Assembly (NCBI GenBank): GCA_009763385.1 | Contig: CM019825.1 | Location: 3,100,001-3,164,000 of the forward strand | Direction of reading: 5' to 3' | Length of the DNA: 64,000 nt | Source of the DNA: Coix lacryma-jobi var. lacryma-jobi | Taxonomy: Eukaryota > Streptophyta > Magnoliopsida > Poales > Poaceae | Part shown: positions 1 through 12,300 of the stretch, one piece after another | Layout: the number at the start of each line of letters is the position of its first letter | Numbering within the stretch: position 1 is the first letter of the stretch | Position numbers and translations under genes: made by a program | The notes under the pieces: generated by a model | Database searches by the model: none | The model's input: only the letters and a program-made list of their open reading frames with translations | Told to the model about the DNA's origin: nothing

Positions 1-300
1 GTTTTTTTAATAAATCAAACAAAAGAGTTTGCTAGATATATATTAATATTAAAGGAAGAAAAAATCTAGACCGGATAGTACAAGTGTACAACAAAAGAAC
101 GACAACAACTCCCGACAACCCATAGAGAGGCAAGCAACAAATAATTAACAATAAACAATAGCAAAACACATAATGTGGTCTGATTCCTCACTTTTGTGTG
201 AGGATGAAGCCGGATGTTTATTCCATTATCTAAAAAAAATAGCAAAACACAAAGCTAGATAAAAAACAGAAGCAAGTGAAACAACTATCAACATACAAAA
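1..300. other. Unassigned AT-rich flank
   Basis: No coding region or recognisable repeat is seen. The sequence is AT-rich and ends at the insertion point of the next element. The last three bases (AAA, 298-300) are the left copy of its target duplication. Confidence 0.5.
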
Positions 301-1271
301 CACTACTATAGAAAACTTTTTCGAGGCGGGCGAAATAGATTTATTGAGGTAGGCATCACAGCCGTCTCGGACCAAAGGTCATGGTAAATCAATCTTTACC
401 AAGGCAGTTCAAATCCCCACCTCGGTAAATCAAATAAAAAAGAAAAAAGAAAAAGAAAAACCCATGGATAGGCCCTCCAAGCCCATCCATGGGCCCGTTG
501 AGCCCATCCACGCGCCGCCGCAGTTGCTCACTAGAACTAGCCTCCCTGCCATCAGATCCACACGCCCGCGCAGCCAGCCCACCACCACGGGCGGATCCAG
601 CCACCACGCCAGCAGATTCGGCCACCTCGCCCGCGGATCCAGCCACCATGGGCGGATCCGACCACCACAACCGCAGATCCGCCTGGAGAAGTCATCGCTG
701 TCCAACCCACCGCGAGGAGCCGCTCGCGTCGCCAGGTTAGGAACGAGCGCCATTGTAGGGGCGCCGTCGGAAAGAGCCGTCCTACCCACTGGGATGAGCC
801 ACCGCCGGGAGGTGGTGCCGCGTTGCGCGGGCCACCTGCTCATGCATCGCCGTGGTAGGGAAGAAGGGTCATCGTGACAGGGAAGAAGGAAGAGAGAGGG
901 GCGGGCTCAGGAGGAATAAGGCACACAAACTCAGAGAGGGCGTCGTCGGGATAAAGGGGGCTTGCGAGAGGGAGAGGGATACAATTAGGGTTCCAAAAAT
1001 GTGGGATTGATCGTCTAGTCTTGTTGGGTCTCGGCCACGATTAACCAGGGCAGACTTTCTATGAGGTCCACCTCCGAAAATGGAGGTACCGCCTCCAATA
1101 ATTGATTTTAGAAGATGGTTGTTTTTTAACGGCCTTCGTAAATCGATTTCGCGACATGGTGGATTGTGACCGCCTCGGTTAATCCTAGGCATTAACCGAG
1201 GTGGTCCAAAATGTCCGCCCGCCTCCGAGACTATTTTCTAAATGCCTCGCATAAGTTTTTCTATAGCAGTG
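301..1271. mobile_element. Short non-autonomous CACTA-like DNA transposon
   Basis: The left end reads CACTACTATAGAAAA and the reverse complement of the right end reads CACTGCTATAGAAAA, so the ends form an imperfect terminal inverted repeat with the CACTA signature. The element is flanked by AAA on both sides (298-300 and 1272-1274), and 3-bp target duplications are typical of CACTA elements. The two subterminal regions share GAGGCGGGC-like motifs. The GC-rich interior (about 450-880) has open frames on both strands, but none resembles a transposase, so it must rely on an enzyme supplied in trans. The interior could be captured DNA, which I cannot identify. Confidence 0.75.
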
Positions 1272-1750
1272 AAATGCAACCCTTGTCACCCCACCCCAAA
1301 GCTGTGTTATAAGCCACCCGCCAGTTGTCATACTATATTAAACTTTAGTCTATTTCAAGTAGTTGTTATCCCCTCTTCTGCAGTTTATATATTCAAATAG
1401 GACTAAACTTCAATCGCCTAGACTATAATAATAACTAATCTAGGTAATCCAAACAAACCCTATGTAGTATATGGGGGCACCGGGGCATGCCACTCTCTAT
1501 ACTTGGGAGTGCTATCTTTTTCTTCGTCTTCTTTTGCCTTTTAATCTTTCTTTAAAAAGCATGAAAGACTCGCTTTGTTTCCAGTGCACCTCACGAGTCG
1601 TTCAGGAATTAAAAAAATCCTAGTGTCAGCTAAAGGCTAACTCACTGTCTTGGTGTTTAAACCACTACTAGCAGTGACGGAGTACGTGCCACTTAGTATT
1701 TTCTCTTTAGCAAGCAAAGCATAAGAAAGTCCAAATTTCTTCTTTATCAC
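1272..1750. other. Intergenic stretch with a possible MITE remnant
   Basis: No gene is seen. At about 1338-1460 the sequence has ACTTTAGTC-like and GACTAAACTT-like pieces and ends near CCAAACAAACCC, which resembles the common grass hAT-type MITEs. Neither terminus is complete, so this is only a suggestion. Confidence 0.25.
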
Positions 1751-1756
1751 CACTGG

Positions 1757-1985
1757 AGGATAGGCCTTTAGTCCCGGGCAAAATAGCCCTTTAATCCCGG
1801 ATCCGAAGCCGGGACTAGAAAATCAGGACTAAAGGTTCGACCTTTAGTCTCGGTTACCTGGCCCGGAACTAAAGAGGATCCTTTAGTCCCGTTGGTAATA
1901 CCAACCGGGACTAAAAAGGCCTCTAGCAGGACCACTGGGGCTGACCTTTTTAGTCCCGGCTGGTATTACCAACCGGGACTAAAAG
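1757..1985. repeat. Subterminal TTTAGTCCCGG palindrome cluster of CACTA-1
   Basis: At least four copies of a TTTAGTCCCGG / CCGGGACTAAA motif occur in both orientations. Two of them form near-perfect hairpins (about 1880-1915 and 1951-1984) around a GGTAATACC or GGTATTACC core. Such subterminal inverted motifs are typical transposase-binding regions of grass CACTA elements. Confidence 0.7.
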
Positions 1986-2267
1986 TGTTTTTTTTCTTTT
2001 TTTCTTTTCATTCCAATTGATTATTGTTTTGGGTTTTACAATTACATTAGGGATATAAATACGCATCCTTCGATGCTAATATATGTATATACGTGCACCT
2101 ATAATGAATATATATGTGCACATAAAATTTATATTACACACAAATAAAGTTTGAAACTATATATATTATGGAGCTAGCTCTACATATGTATAATATATAT
2201 ATGCACATAAAATTTACAACATTATCCATGTATCCTTGGTATTTACAACACAAATATTGTCCGCAGC

Positions 2268-4545
2268 TTAAATGTCATATAAATGTTCGTCATTATTTGG
2301 TTTCATTGGTTCGTCTGGATTAAAGTAGAACTCGGTGCCGGCCTTGAGGACATGCTCATTAAGAAATCCTGCGATTGCCTCTTGAATTGCTTTGAGATGG
2401 ACCATATCCAACACCTGGTTCTTCAACCATAGCTCCTTCAATTTGCATTAAAGAAAAAAAGTATCAATATACATAAGATTTTTTAATAGCAACAAATAAA
2501 TAAAATAGATTTATTATATATACATGTTACGTACTTTCTGACTCTCTAGAGGAGTTCTTTTTTATACATCGAGAGGAACTCGCAGACGTAGTATCCACAC
2601 AAATTATTGTCTGGTGGCTGCCGTAGAACCCACTGCATGATATAAAAAGATTACTCTCGTCATTCCGCGCGTGTGCTGAAGCATGCTACAGTGGTAAGAT
2701 GCGGGGAGCTAGTACAACTTACTTGCAATAGGATAGGATCAGAAAGTGTCCGCTTTCATATCCGGACGGTGTTTCGGAACGAACCAGGCCTAAACCCTGC
2801 CCAATAATTGGATCGTAATTAACTATTGCAGATTTAAAGTGCAGGAATCAATATTTTAAGATCGAAAGTTACCCCTGGATAATGTCTATCATATGTTGTG
2901 TAATCTTTCCTGTGGTTTTCTCAATGAGTCATAGATTAGCAAATGACTTTCGGAGAGATCGAAGACAATCAGTATCCAGTGAAAGCTGCATTTGTTTATA
3001 GAGTCAACATATATATCTTTATGCTGAATTGAGTAAGCAAATAAAATGTGCACATGATAACAACACTCACCTAAAGTTATAGAGGAAGAGTATATATCTT
3101 TTGTCCTTTTAGTTCATCAAGAACCTCCGAAGATTCCTCTCCGTTGAGGTTTTCATATATCGTTGGGAGTCTTTGGATCCTTGAATACGATTATAGATCA
3201 ATGAAACCAATCTCCTTATCATTTCTACGTCTGAGGTATCTCATCATGTCTCTGCATATTATAGACACGCTTACTAATATGAGGATAATTACTTATACAT
3301 ATACATATGCTAGATTGAGATTATTAAAAGAAAGAATCACTTACAGATAAAAGAAAGCAACTGATGAGAGATTTGTCTAGAGCATCCATGTGGCATAGCT
3401 GGTGTAACTCAATTAAACTGAACAAGTATAATATCATCACCACGGAAGTAATGATAGTCTCTAATTCTGACGCAAATCCACTCATCCGCTTTTTTACGAC
3501 ACGCCGTGATGTACCACTGGTTTACCAAGTACATTTGCGTACCAAGTTTCTGGGCTGCAGGGTTGTAATAGACTCTTGCCATATACATATTCCTTCTTCC
3601 AATGATCAACTTCGGAGCACTTCTGATGGCTGCTCTGCGGAGCATTTGGACAAGCTTAGACCAGTTTCCGCATAAAAATGCAGCAAGTTGATCAGGATTC
3701 ACACCTCCACATATCTGTTCTAGCACGTTCAAGTTTGAACCAGATTCTTCCTCAATAACTAGCGGGGGCACTGATTGCACCGATTGTTCCCTGAGCTGTG
3801 CGACACGTACCCTTCCGTGCTCTCTTCTTCTTCTTCTTCGCCTCCTCAATTGACTTGGTAAGAGTGCGGTCATAGTCTGATATTGGCGAAGCCTTACGAG
3901 AATCACATATCTTTTTTTGGTGAACGTCCACCTTTTGCCTTAGCGTATCAGGATGCACGAACAAGTATGGCTTCTCTGGGTTTCGCTCCGCGTGACTTTT
4001 GGCCTTGGCATTCGCGAAGAATTTGTCTAATTCTGTTTTCACTAAAGCATCAATTTCCTCGTCAATCTTCTCATAGGCAAGTTTCATCGTCTTAGGAATA
4101 GCTGGTATTCTCCCTGAGGCTTTCTTCTTCAGCGGCGGTGGGGCCAATGCCTTCATTTGTGTGGCGAGCCTCTTCTTTGGTGTCAGCATTGGAGCCCGCC
4201 ATGGAGGCGATGGGGCGACCGGTGGTGGAGTTGGAGCCTACCGTGGAGGCGATTGGGCGGTCGGTGGCGGCGTTGGAGACCGTCATGGAGGAGATGGGGC
4301 CAGTGGCGGGGATGGAGCCCGTCGTGGAGGAGATGAGGCCGGTGGCGGGGATGGAGCCCGTCGTGGAGGAGATGGGGCCGGTGGTGGGGATGGAGCCCGT
4401 CGTGGAGGAGATGGGGCCAGTGGCGGGGATGGAGCTCGTCCTGGGGAGATGGGGCGGTGGCGGGGATGGAGCCCGTCGTGGAGGAGATGGGGCTGGTGGG
4501 GATGCAGCCGTGTCTTCCATTGCATCGCCACCTCCCGCAGCACTA
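2268..4545 (-). pseudogene. CACTA-1 Ulp1-like C48 cysteine protease region
   Basis: On the minus strand, pieces in several frames add up to the C-terminal half of a CACTA-encoded protein. It starts with a Pro/Ser/Thr-rich repeat (about 4545-4190). A Lys/Glu-rich linker with an SDYDRT motif follows (4189-3752), then a region with WICVRIRDYHYF near 3440-3480. The last part is a C48 (SENP/Ulp1) protease core: FHW with the candidate catalytic His codon at 2979-2981, YDSLRKPQ with the candidate Asp at 2928-2930, and NLCGYYVC with the candidate Cys at 2597-2599. The stop is at 2268-2270. Introns and frame changes separate the blocks. The catalytic residues are visible, but I cannot show that a continuous product is made. 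The role of Ulp1 domains in CACTA elements is unresolved; desumoylation is the family activity. Confidence 0.75.
4195..4520. repeat. 39-bp coding minisatellite
   Basis: Tandem units of about 39 bp (GGAGGAGATGGGGCCGGTGG plus a partner half) recur at 4287, 4326 and onward, with more diverged copies from about 4200. Because 39 is a multiple of 3, the repeat stays in frame on the minus strand and encodes a Pro/Ser/Thr/Ile-rich linker of the CACTA-1 protein. Confidence 0.8.
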
Positions 4546-4660
4546 TGACCAGGTGGTGAATGGATAATTGGACTTAGGTGGGGGGAGGTCCTGCCGTGAA
4601 AACAACATAGTATGAGTCAACAATTATTTAAGCAAATACATAACTAGTGAAAAAATGTTT

Positions 4661-6395
4661 CATTCACTTTCATCCGCACCTAAGGTTAGGTTGTTGAGGA
4701 GGAGGAGGTGATGCCCCAGGAATAATGATATAGCGTTTGCGCCAACATATGAATGTCTTCTCCGCTTCTCCTAAAGTCTTCTCACCATCACCTCCTTCAA
4801 TATCAAGTGGCACATTGCTATGACCTTTCGCAACTCTATCACCCGAGACGCTAGCATATCTAGCTGGTATTATTGCCCCATGACATCTTGGTGTCTTCGT
4901 AGGGTCGATAGGAGATACAACACCGATAGCCACCATTACTCTGGCAGTCCCCTGTGGAATGTGCAGCTCACATGTTGTGAGAGGTTCAGTGATGTCATCA
5001 ACGGGGAAGCGCAGCCCTGTTATCATCTGATCATTGAATCACCGGCACTCCGTGGAAGCGCAACTGCTTTTCAACTGACCTGGGGGCTGATGTTGATTCC
5101 CGGCTCTGATGCAGTTTGCCTTTGGATGGAACTTACTACCATCTGCACTTGCTTTTTGATTTCCTCGTTCATTCTCGCTTCAAGTGCTTTTTCTTGCTCT
5201 ACTGCTTCATGAGCCGCTTCGCGTGACTCAAGAACTATTTCCTCCATCCTGCGCATCCGCACTGCCTCCTCGTCCTTCTTTCTCTGGTGGCTTCTATAGG
5301 TCTCTTTGTCTTTAGGGAAGGCATGCTCCCATGACACCTCGCCATAACCTCTAGTTCGTCCACCGTGTTCAACACTCTCCAGGGCGTATGTCAGCTCATC
5401 CCTACCTCTGTTCGACTGCCACCTGCCACTTTCAACCAAGCCTTGAGAATAAGCCATTCTCTCTGCTGCTCTTTGGAGTTTTGCGTCATACACTATCTTT
5501 CTGGTCTCTAGTTCTAGGCTTCCCCCATGACCGAAAAACCAATACTTGGCGCGCTCAGGCCAGTTGATTGATTCTGGTTCGATCCCCTTGGCAAGAATCT
5601 CCTGTTCTATTCTTTCCCACTTAGGAATGACACTCCTGTAGCCACCTGATCCCAAGTGATGGTGATATTGCTTTTGTCGGGCATTCTGTTGGTTCCTTCT
5701 CACCCATGCCTCACCCTCTTCCGATGTCTTGAACTGTACAAACTCATCCCAAAATAGCCTCAACTTGACGTAGGCCTTAGTGTTGAAATCTGGCATTAGT
5801 GTTGTTCTTGATAAATGTGTTGTACAATTTCTTCTTCCAACAATGGAATTGTGTGGCCATTCTTCTTATACCCAGTTCCTACTCTCTCCTTCAAAGCTTT
5901 ATCTTCTGTATCGAGCGTGAAATGTATATGAGGAGCCTCTTTCTTTGCTTCCATTCATGAGCATTGATCGGATCCTATCCTTACAAGGTACCCATAGTGG
6001 CTGATATTTTTGTGCATGTGGTCCAAGTACTTTGCCTGTATCCTCCTCGAATTCTGAGAGAATGAACCGACCCTCCAACGGCTTCTTCGGGCCTCATACA
6101 TTTCTACTCTTCCCCGTAGTTATCGTCGTCGATCCAGAGGCTAGTATGTAGAAACACAAAGATTATAAACATATTTATACAAATGAAATTATTTTAAATT
6201 TCATGTATACATAAGAGATTGTAGATAGACCTCGCCAGCATTGTCTTGCACGATATCTTCATAATCGGCAAAGTACTGACTCCCGTCAACTACTTCTTGA
6301 TTGTTCTCATCACCTTCGAATTCGGCATATTGATTGGCACCCCTGTTGATTATGTCCATCATGGCATCGTCCATGTTGTCATTTGGGTCGGCCAT
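4661..6395 (-). pseudogene. CACTA-1 Transposase_24-type region (N-terminal half)
   Basis: The start is MADPNDNMDDAMMDI at 6395, an acidic N-terminus seen in grass CACTA proteins. Further in, a 241-residue open piece (5796-5071) has the Transposase_24 pattern: NTKAYVKLRLFWDEFVQ, then NARQKQYHHHLGSGGYRS, NWPERAKYWFFGHGG, and a Glu/Arg-rich coiled-coil tail. A later piece (5026-4670) carries TLGEAEKTFICWRKRYI before a proline stretch. Between 6200 and 5800 the recognisable sequence hops between frames, so the copy is probably broken as given. It precedes the protease region in the same direction and is most likely one transcription unit with it. Confidence 0.75.
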
Positions 6396-6710
6396 TTCTG
6401 CAAATATATGTGTAGGATGTTTGAACTTTATTTGTCATGGTAAAAAAGAAAATAAGTAATATGAAAAGGATTTAGATGCATGTCAAACAGGAGATAGCTA
6501 GCAACGGTGTTCTTCCAGGTTCTGGAGATAGAAGCAATCCGACCATTTCACCCAAACAACATTTATACAGGGGGAGTAAAAAATACAAAGTATTCTTGTG
6601 CATAATGAAATACACCTAGAAATTATTTACAAGCAAAAAAAACTAGTAAGCTTCCACACACTTCGGGTTATAGGACATCAAACCGATGGCAGAGTCGTGG
6701 CAGTGACTTG
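6396..6710. other. Upstream region of the CACTA-1 gene
   Basis: This lies just 5' of the minus-strand start codon and is AT-rich. I see no coding region or clear promoter motif. Confidence 0.4.
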
Positions 6711-6855
6711 GGTCAAGATCAGATTAGGGTTTCAAGAACATATTCATCATCGGATTAGGGTTTCGCATCAAGTGTCGGTGATTTGGCGCATCAAGTGATC
6801 GGATTAGGGTTTTGCATAAAGTGTTGGTGATTTCGCATCAAATTATCGGATTAGC
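6711..6855. repeat. Short tandem repeat with telo-box-like core
   Basis: Three to four diverged copies contain ATCGGATTAGGGTTT followed by GCATCAAGTG-like sequence (around 6711, 6754, 6799 and 6845). TTAGGGTTT is the complement of the plant telo-box AAACCCTAA. Confidence 0.6.
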
Positions 6856-6931
6856 GTGCGGTTCGTGACATGCATCGACAAAAGGAAAACAACATATACA
6901 TTCAATTCGTCGGCTCTTGCAAAAATGATTT

Positions 6932-7100
6932 CTCGGCTCGATGGCCGGTCACAACACGATCTTGTCTAGATAGCCGATCACAACATGATCTCGGCTCAAT
7001 GGCCGGTCACAAAAAGAGGGCTCGTCATCGCCGGGGGTTAGCGTTGTGTCGCCGGCTCCTGCAGAGAAATGGTCTTGGCTCGATGGCCGGTCACAACACA
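6932..7100. repeat. CTCGGCTCGATGGCCGGTCAC direct repeats
   Basis: Three good copies (near 6934, 6990 and 7076) and one diverged copy (about 6968) of a motif built on GGCTCGATGGCCGGTCACAA are spaced 30-90 bp apart. They probably belong to the subterminal part of CACTA-1. The GC-rich stretch that follows (7100-7700) is open in several frames on both strands without a recognisable product. Confidence 0.55.
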
Positions 7101-7740
7101 TGGACCCACGTTATATGCATACAATGGCACAGCGTCGCGTGGCGTTGCTCATCGTCGTCGTTGGGCGTGGAGATGGCAAGTCGGCCAGGTGTGGAGGCGA
7201 CTGCAGGGCCGCGCAGGGTCGGGCCGGCGGAGGGGCATGGAGCGGCGGCGACGACGTTTCGGAGTTGCCCGGAGATGTGCCGGCGGTGGAGGGCGACGCT
7301 CTACTGGGGTCGGGCGCCGGCGGGTCAGAGTCGGGCGTCGCGGGGTGCGGGGAGAGCGGTGCTGGCGGACGGTGCAAGGTCGGCGGGGCATCCGAGCGCG
7401 CGAGGGTGCCAGCTGGCGGATGGCATGGCGACCTCCTCGGCGTGGCGCGGGCAGCGGAGAAGACAGCGTGGTCGCGGTGAGACGACGACGCGGGCGGTGG
7501 ATGCGGCGCAAGCGGTGGAGGCGGCGCGGGTGATGGAGGCGCGGCACGGGGTGGCCCAGCACGCATCGAGGCGGCGCGTGGTCGTCAGAGCAGTCGTCGG
7601 AGGCCGCGTGGTCGTCGGGCGGCGCAGAGTCGACGACGGGGTTGTTCGGAGGGCGCGGCGGCGGCGGCGGAGAAACCGGGAGCTTGTTACTATACGTCAA
7701 TCTGAATCAAAGCCGAAGGAGGAGGAAGAAGGGGAAGCAC

Positions 7741-7920
7741 TGTCGATTACATGGAAATGGGGTACCCCAAAACCTCCGCTTCGAGAAAACTAATCCACGC
7801 CAAAGCTAACAGTCACCCTTCAATCACGACTCCCAAACCGGCCCAAGTATCAATCCATGATGGGCCGACCCACGAGCGCAATCTCAGCGGCTCACCAAGC
7901 GCACGGGGAGTCCCTCCTTA
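7741..7920 (+). repeat. Tat 5' LTR, left piece
   Basis: These 180 bp match 43856 to about 44036 of the 3' LTR nearly base for base (TGTCGATTACATGGAAA onward). The piece stops at TTA, the target duplication of CACTA-2. Confidence 0.9.
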
Positions 7921-8720
7921 CACTACAAGTTTTTCCCCTTTAGCCTCCCCTTTAGCATCAACGAAAATAGGTTGTAATAAGCCTATTTTGGTTGCAATAT
8001 GAGCAATTGCAACCAAACCTTTTCGTTAAATGGTGTTGAGTAAAGCCCGGTGGTATTAACCATTTCGCCACGACTGTCTTTTGGTGGTTGCAGGAGTTAC
8101 GTATTGCAACACATTGAGGCGTTGGAACAAGCATCTAGCGCCACGCTCGAGTTGGTTGCCATGCATCCTATCGCAACCACATTAGGTGATGCCAGATGTT
8201 TCAATTGCACCATCTATAAGCGTTGCAATGTGTAAAATGAAGCGTTGCAAAAATATTGTATTGCGACACCCCAATTATGGTTGCTACAGGGACAACCCCT
8301 CTATTGCCACAAACTGGAATTGGTTGTTATATGTGGGTTCCTATGTTGCCACGAAATGGATCTAGATGCAATAGGGGTGCCCTCTCTATTGCTACCAAGT
8401 GTGTTTGGAGGCAAGAGGTGGGACACTCTATTGCCACATAACGTGATTGGTTGTTACATGTGATCTCCTCTATTGCTTCCAAAAACGTTTTGGTTGAGTA
8501 AAGTTCATGCTCTATTACCTACCGCCATGATAAATGGTTGCAACATGTGTTTTCTCCCTTTGTTGCCACGACCCGTTGTGACATCGAAAAAAGTAGGTTG
8601 CAACTTGTGTACCTCCCTTTGTGCCACGATCTGTTGTGACATCGAAACAAGTAGGTTGTGATAGAATAAATTATCTTTTGCAACGAATGGTGTTTGCTTT
8701 TTATTATTTTTGTACATACT
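7921..8720. repeat. CACTA-2 left subterminal repeats
   Basis: Dozens of short motifs built on GGTTGCAA, GTTGCAAC and TTGCCAC occur in both orientations. Matching motifs fill 24780-25290 at the other end, as expected for transposase-binding subterminal regions. No coding sequence is supported here. Confidence 0.8.
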
Positions 8721-9350
8721 GCCACGTGTCACCAACAATTAAAAATAATATTATATTATAAATCATAACAATTAAACAATCAAACATGCATCAAAACTCA
8801 ATTTAACCATAAAAGTAGTAATCAAGTTACAACAACCACATACTTAAATGTTTCGCACTCCATCCACACCACACATGTAGCACTTTCCTACAAAAGTTTG
8901 CGACCACCACACACACTCCTCCACTGGTTCAAAGAAATCTAAATGGCGACCTGATACGATCGAAATGAATATCATCCTAGGCTAATTGATACGAAATGAA
9001 GCACTTCATCAGCACTCCCATCACGTGATCAGCAAGATGATGACTCCAAGACGATCCCATCACTTGTCGCTCCATCGCAAACCTTTACCTTCCTGGATAG
9101 AATGAATGACATATGTTTTAGCATCAAGTAAACTAAAATTACATTAATAAGGGTACATAGCAGCAGGCACTAAACCAAAGTTTTCATTATTGATCATAAA
9201 CTTTTATGATTTGCTCATCAAAAAATTATATGAATTGACCATCATAAAATTATCAGAATGACAGCATGTAATGAACTCCACTATAAAACACTTTAACAGC
9301 TGAAACAGAAACAATCACCTGCTGGCTTCTTGCTGGTGTTGTCGTTTCGT
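8721..9350. other. AT-rich region 3' of the TNP1-like gene
   Basis: No coding region is seen. It probably holds the 3' untranslated part of the leftward gene and spacer. Confidence 0.4.
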
Positions 9351-12300
9351 TTCTTACTATGTTGTTGCTTCAACTGCTGTAGACTAACGAATCTCTGCTT
9401 GAGTCCACTAACATCTCTGAGGTAGGGTCATCAACTTGAGTACTTGTGTTGTCTCCAACAGCCATCTCCTCTGCATTGAGTGACATTGTTGTTTGGCTGG
9501 ACAAATAGAGATGGTTAGTTATAGACCCAAAGAAAATAAAGTCATTCAATGACTAGGTTTTACAAATTAACATTTTGCATTACTAGTACCTGCTGCAACA
9601 CTGGCTGAGCTTGTCCTGCTAGCAATGCTTGGATCTCTTGCCTAAAGGCTTCTTTATCAGCCTCCCTTGCACTCATAATTTCTTGAATCTGTCCTGCATA
9701 AATGCCCTTTGAGCTTCCCTTTCAGCTGCCAATTCAGCTGCCCTGTCAGCTTCCCATGCTGCATTTGTTGTTGTAGCCTGTCAAATTCTTCCATGAGCTG
9801 GAGGTTTTCTTCATGCTGTTGTTGTTCCCTACGGTTTTGTTCCTCGCGTTCCGCATTCAGCAGCTGCCTTCTAGTTGGGTTTTTTGCAAGGTACCTATTG
9901 CCATGCAACTTTTTTGATTTGCACTTTGTCACTTCCTTGTATGCCTCCTGGAAAAGCTCGTTCCTCTCATTTAGTGAAAGGAAGTTTCCCTCTGCCTTTG
10001 ATTCCTTATCACAAATAATCCTCCTTGCTGTATCCTAAAATTTACAAGGCACAGATGAAGGAGTTAGTTGATGACGACATTGCAGGCACTCTCTACTTGC
10101 ATGCACTACAAAACTGCATATGTTCATTGGGAACTTACATAGACTTCTTCAGATGATTGGTCTTTCCATGCCCCATTCTTAGTGTGAGTAATGTACAAAG
10201 GTCCAAGTCATTGCGCTCCTCACCAGTTACTGGGTCTCTCTGATATGAGAAGAACAGAACAAATTAGTAAATCATGCAGTAAGAAAGCTTGTAGATGTGC
10301 TTCTCTAGTTATTACCTTCTCATAGCTACACTGAGAAAAAGGCTTAGAGCCTGACAAATGTGTGGTCTTTTTCTTGGATCGATTCCCAGCGTTCTTCATG
10401 CTCTTTTCCTATAGAATGCAATTTGAACAGACATCTTATTAATGAGTTAGACATCATCGCCATTCTTATTAATGGAACTTTGCACTTTTAAAATACTTCA
10501 ACAAATAGTGCCATTCCTACAATGTCCAATTCTTCAGGCATATGGCTCATTCTCTCCTCTCGTAGCTGGTTGTATGCCTTGACTGTAGCACTTAACGTTG
10601 CAACGCCACCCTTTGTAACGCTCTTTAGCAATGGCCCATATCTTTATCTTTGAATCATGGTGCATCCTCAAGGTCCCACCTAGCCTATTATATAATTACA
10701 AGGACATGCAAATACTTGGTCAGTTGTTACGCTATTGTATAATTAAATGTATACACAAGCAAAGAATGTTACCAATATGTCAGATGCTATTGATTGTTTT
10801 ACATCATCATGGATATCTTTCCATGTTCTCACTCCAATGAGTGGCGCCCTCTTCCTTGTAAACATCACTATTTCATCAGTGAACGTGCGCGCGTTCTCAC
10901 CTACCGCTCCTCTGAGTCTGGAGAACTCAACATGGAGCTTCTGATTGCCAGCCTTGTGTCTCTTGGAGAGTGCCTTTAAGCATTTTAGGGTACCACGTCC
11001 TCTTTTTCTTCCCATTTTCTGAGCCTATTCCATGGAAACACGAGGTTACAATTGATATTAAACGTAGCATTTGAGGTTACCACTCCTCCTTCTTTTCTTC
11101 CCATTTTCTGATCTATCCATGTAAACAAAATGTTACAAATTGATATTAAATGACATATTGCCTAAGCTCAGAGCTAAGAGATCAAAGAAAATTAGTTTGG
11201 TCTTTAATTCTACAAAACTTTGTTTACTAAAGCATATTAAACGACATAATACCTAAGCTCAGCTAAGAGATCAAAGAAAATTGTTTTGTCTTTATGGCTC
11301 AGATCTTAGAGATCAAAGAAAAATACCTTGAACTGATCTAAAACGCCGAGCATGAGATGGTCCCTTCTCTGTTGTTGATCGGTTGCTGTCTTGACTGGAA
11401 TGTATCTGATTGCTAGGATCCTTAAAAGCATCTTCATACAATATTGTCACATGATCAGCTAGCATAATAGAACTTTGTAAAAGAATTGTAATTTGCTTGG
11501 CAATTAGGATAGGGATATTACTGATGTTATCAAGATCTCCTTGAACCTTCAACCATTCTATGAATGTATTGTGTGTCCTCCCTGTATATATCTTGTAACT
11601 CTGAAAAAGAACAATAATATGAGTGCACATTTCAAAATCCTATATATACAAAGGGATTTTTTTTAACTCACCCAAGGCTTCGTCCTTGGAATGCAGATAA
11701 GCTAGCCAATCTTTGTAAGCATCTAAATCAAAAGCTTCGTCTTCTTCATCATCAAAGGTACCTTTCTTCTTTTTGATGGGTGTTATGGCAACACATAGGT
11801 CTGCTGCTGGATTCTTTGAAAAAAACTAATCTAATCTCCCTCTCATCCTGGCAACTATCTACCCATGTCTGATGCATCAACATCGTATTCCGTTCATTTA
11901 GTGTTGCTGATTTAGATCATCAACAGTTCTCTTCTTGAAATACATGTAGTCCCTGGACCCATACCCTAGTTTTGATTTCAATGTTGTTAAGTTACCTAGA
12001 TTGATTTCTCTCTTGTCAATAGAAAATGCCTTATAAAACTGTTCTCCCCTCCTCATCCCCTTGCAGACAACATGTATTGTCCATCTATCTGCATGCTGCA
12101 TATTAAGCGATGACACTTACATTAAATCAGTAGCATAGAATGATAGAACACACTACTGAAAATATTAATAGGAACATTGCATAGGGATCACATTTATTTT
12201 ATTACTCAAATATAAGTGTCATAGACCTAGCTCATGGTAATTAATAACAACAAGATCCACAAGATTCTCTACTTGCATGCACAAGATCATGTCACAATAC

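Larger units (their letters stand above)
1751..7740 (-). mobile_element. CACTA-1, partial element with Ulp1/Transposase_24 gene
   Basis: The left end is placed at CACTGG (1751), next to the subterminal palindromes at 1757-1985, and the coding part lies on the minus strand (6395 to 2268). Its gene products match the grass CACTA type in which a Transposase_24 region and a C48 cysteine protease occur together. I find no matching right terminus before the Tat LTR begins at 7741. The rest of the element was therefore either displaced by the Tat insertion to outside the window or lost. The left boundary is approximate. Confidence 0.6.

Noticed and set aside
464..877. 137-residue open frames on both strands in the first CACTA-like element
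   Set aside because: GC-rich sequence open in both directions, Pro/Arg-rich, with no recognisable domain.
6870..7793. 307-residue plus-strand open frame
   Set aside because: It crosses the border into the Tat LTR at 7741 and overlaps long open frames on the other strand, so it cannot be a single old gene.
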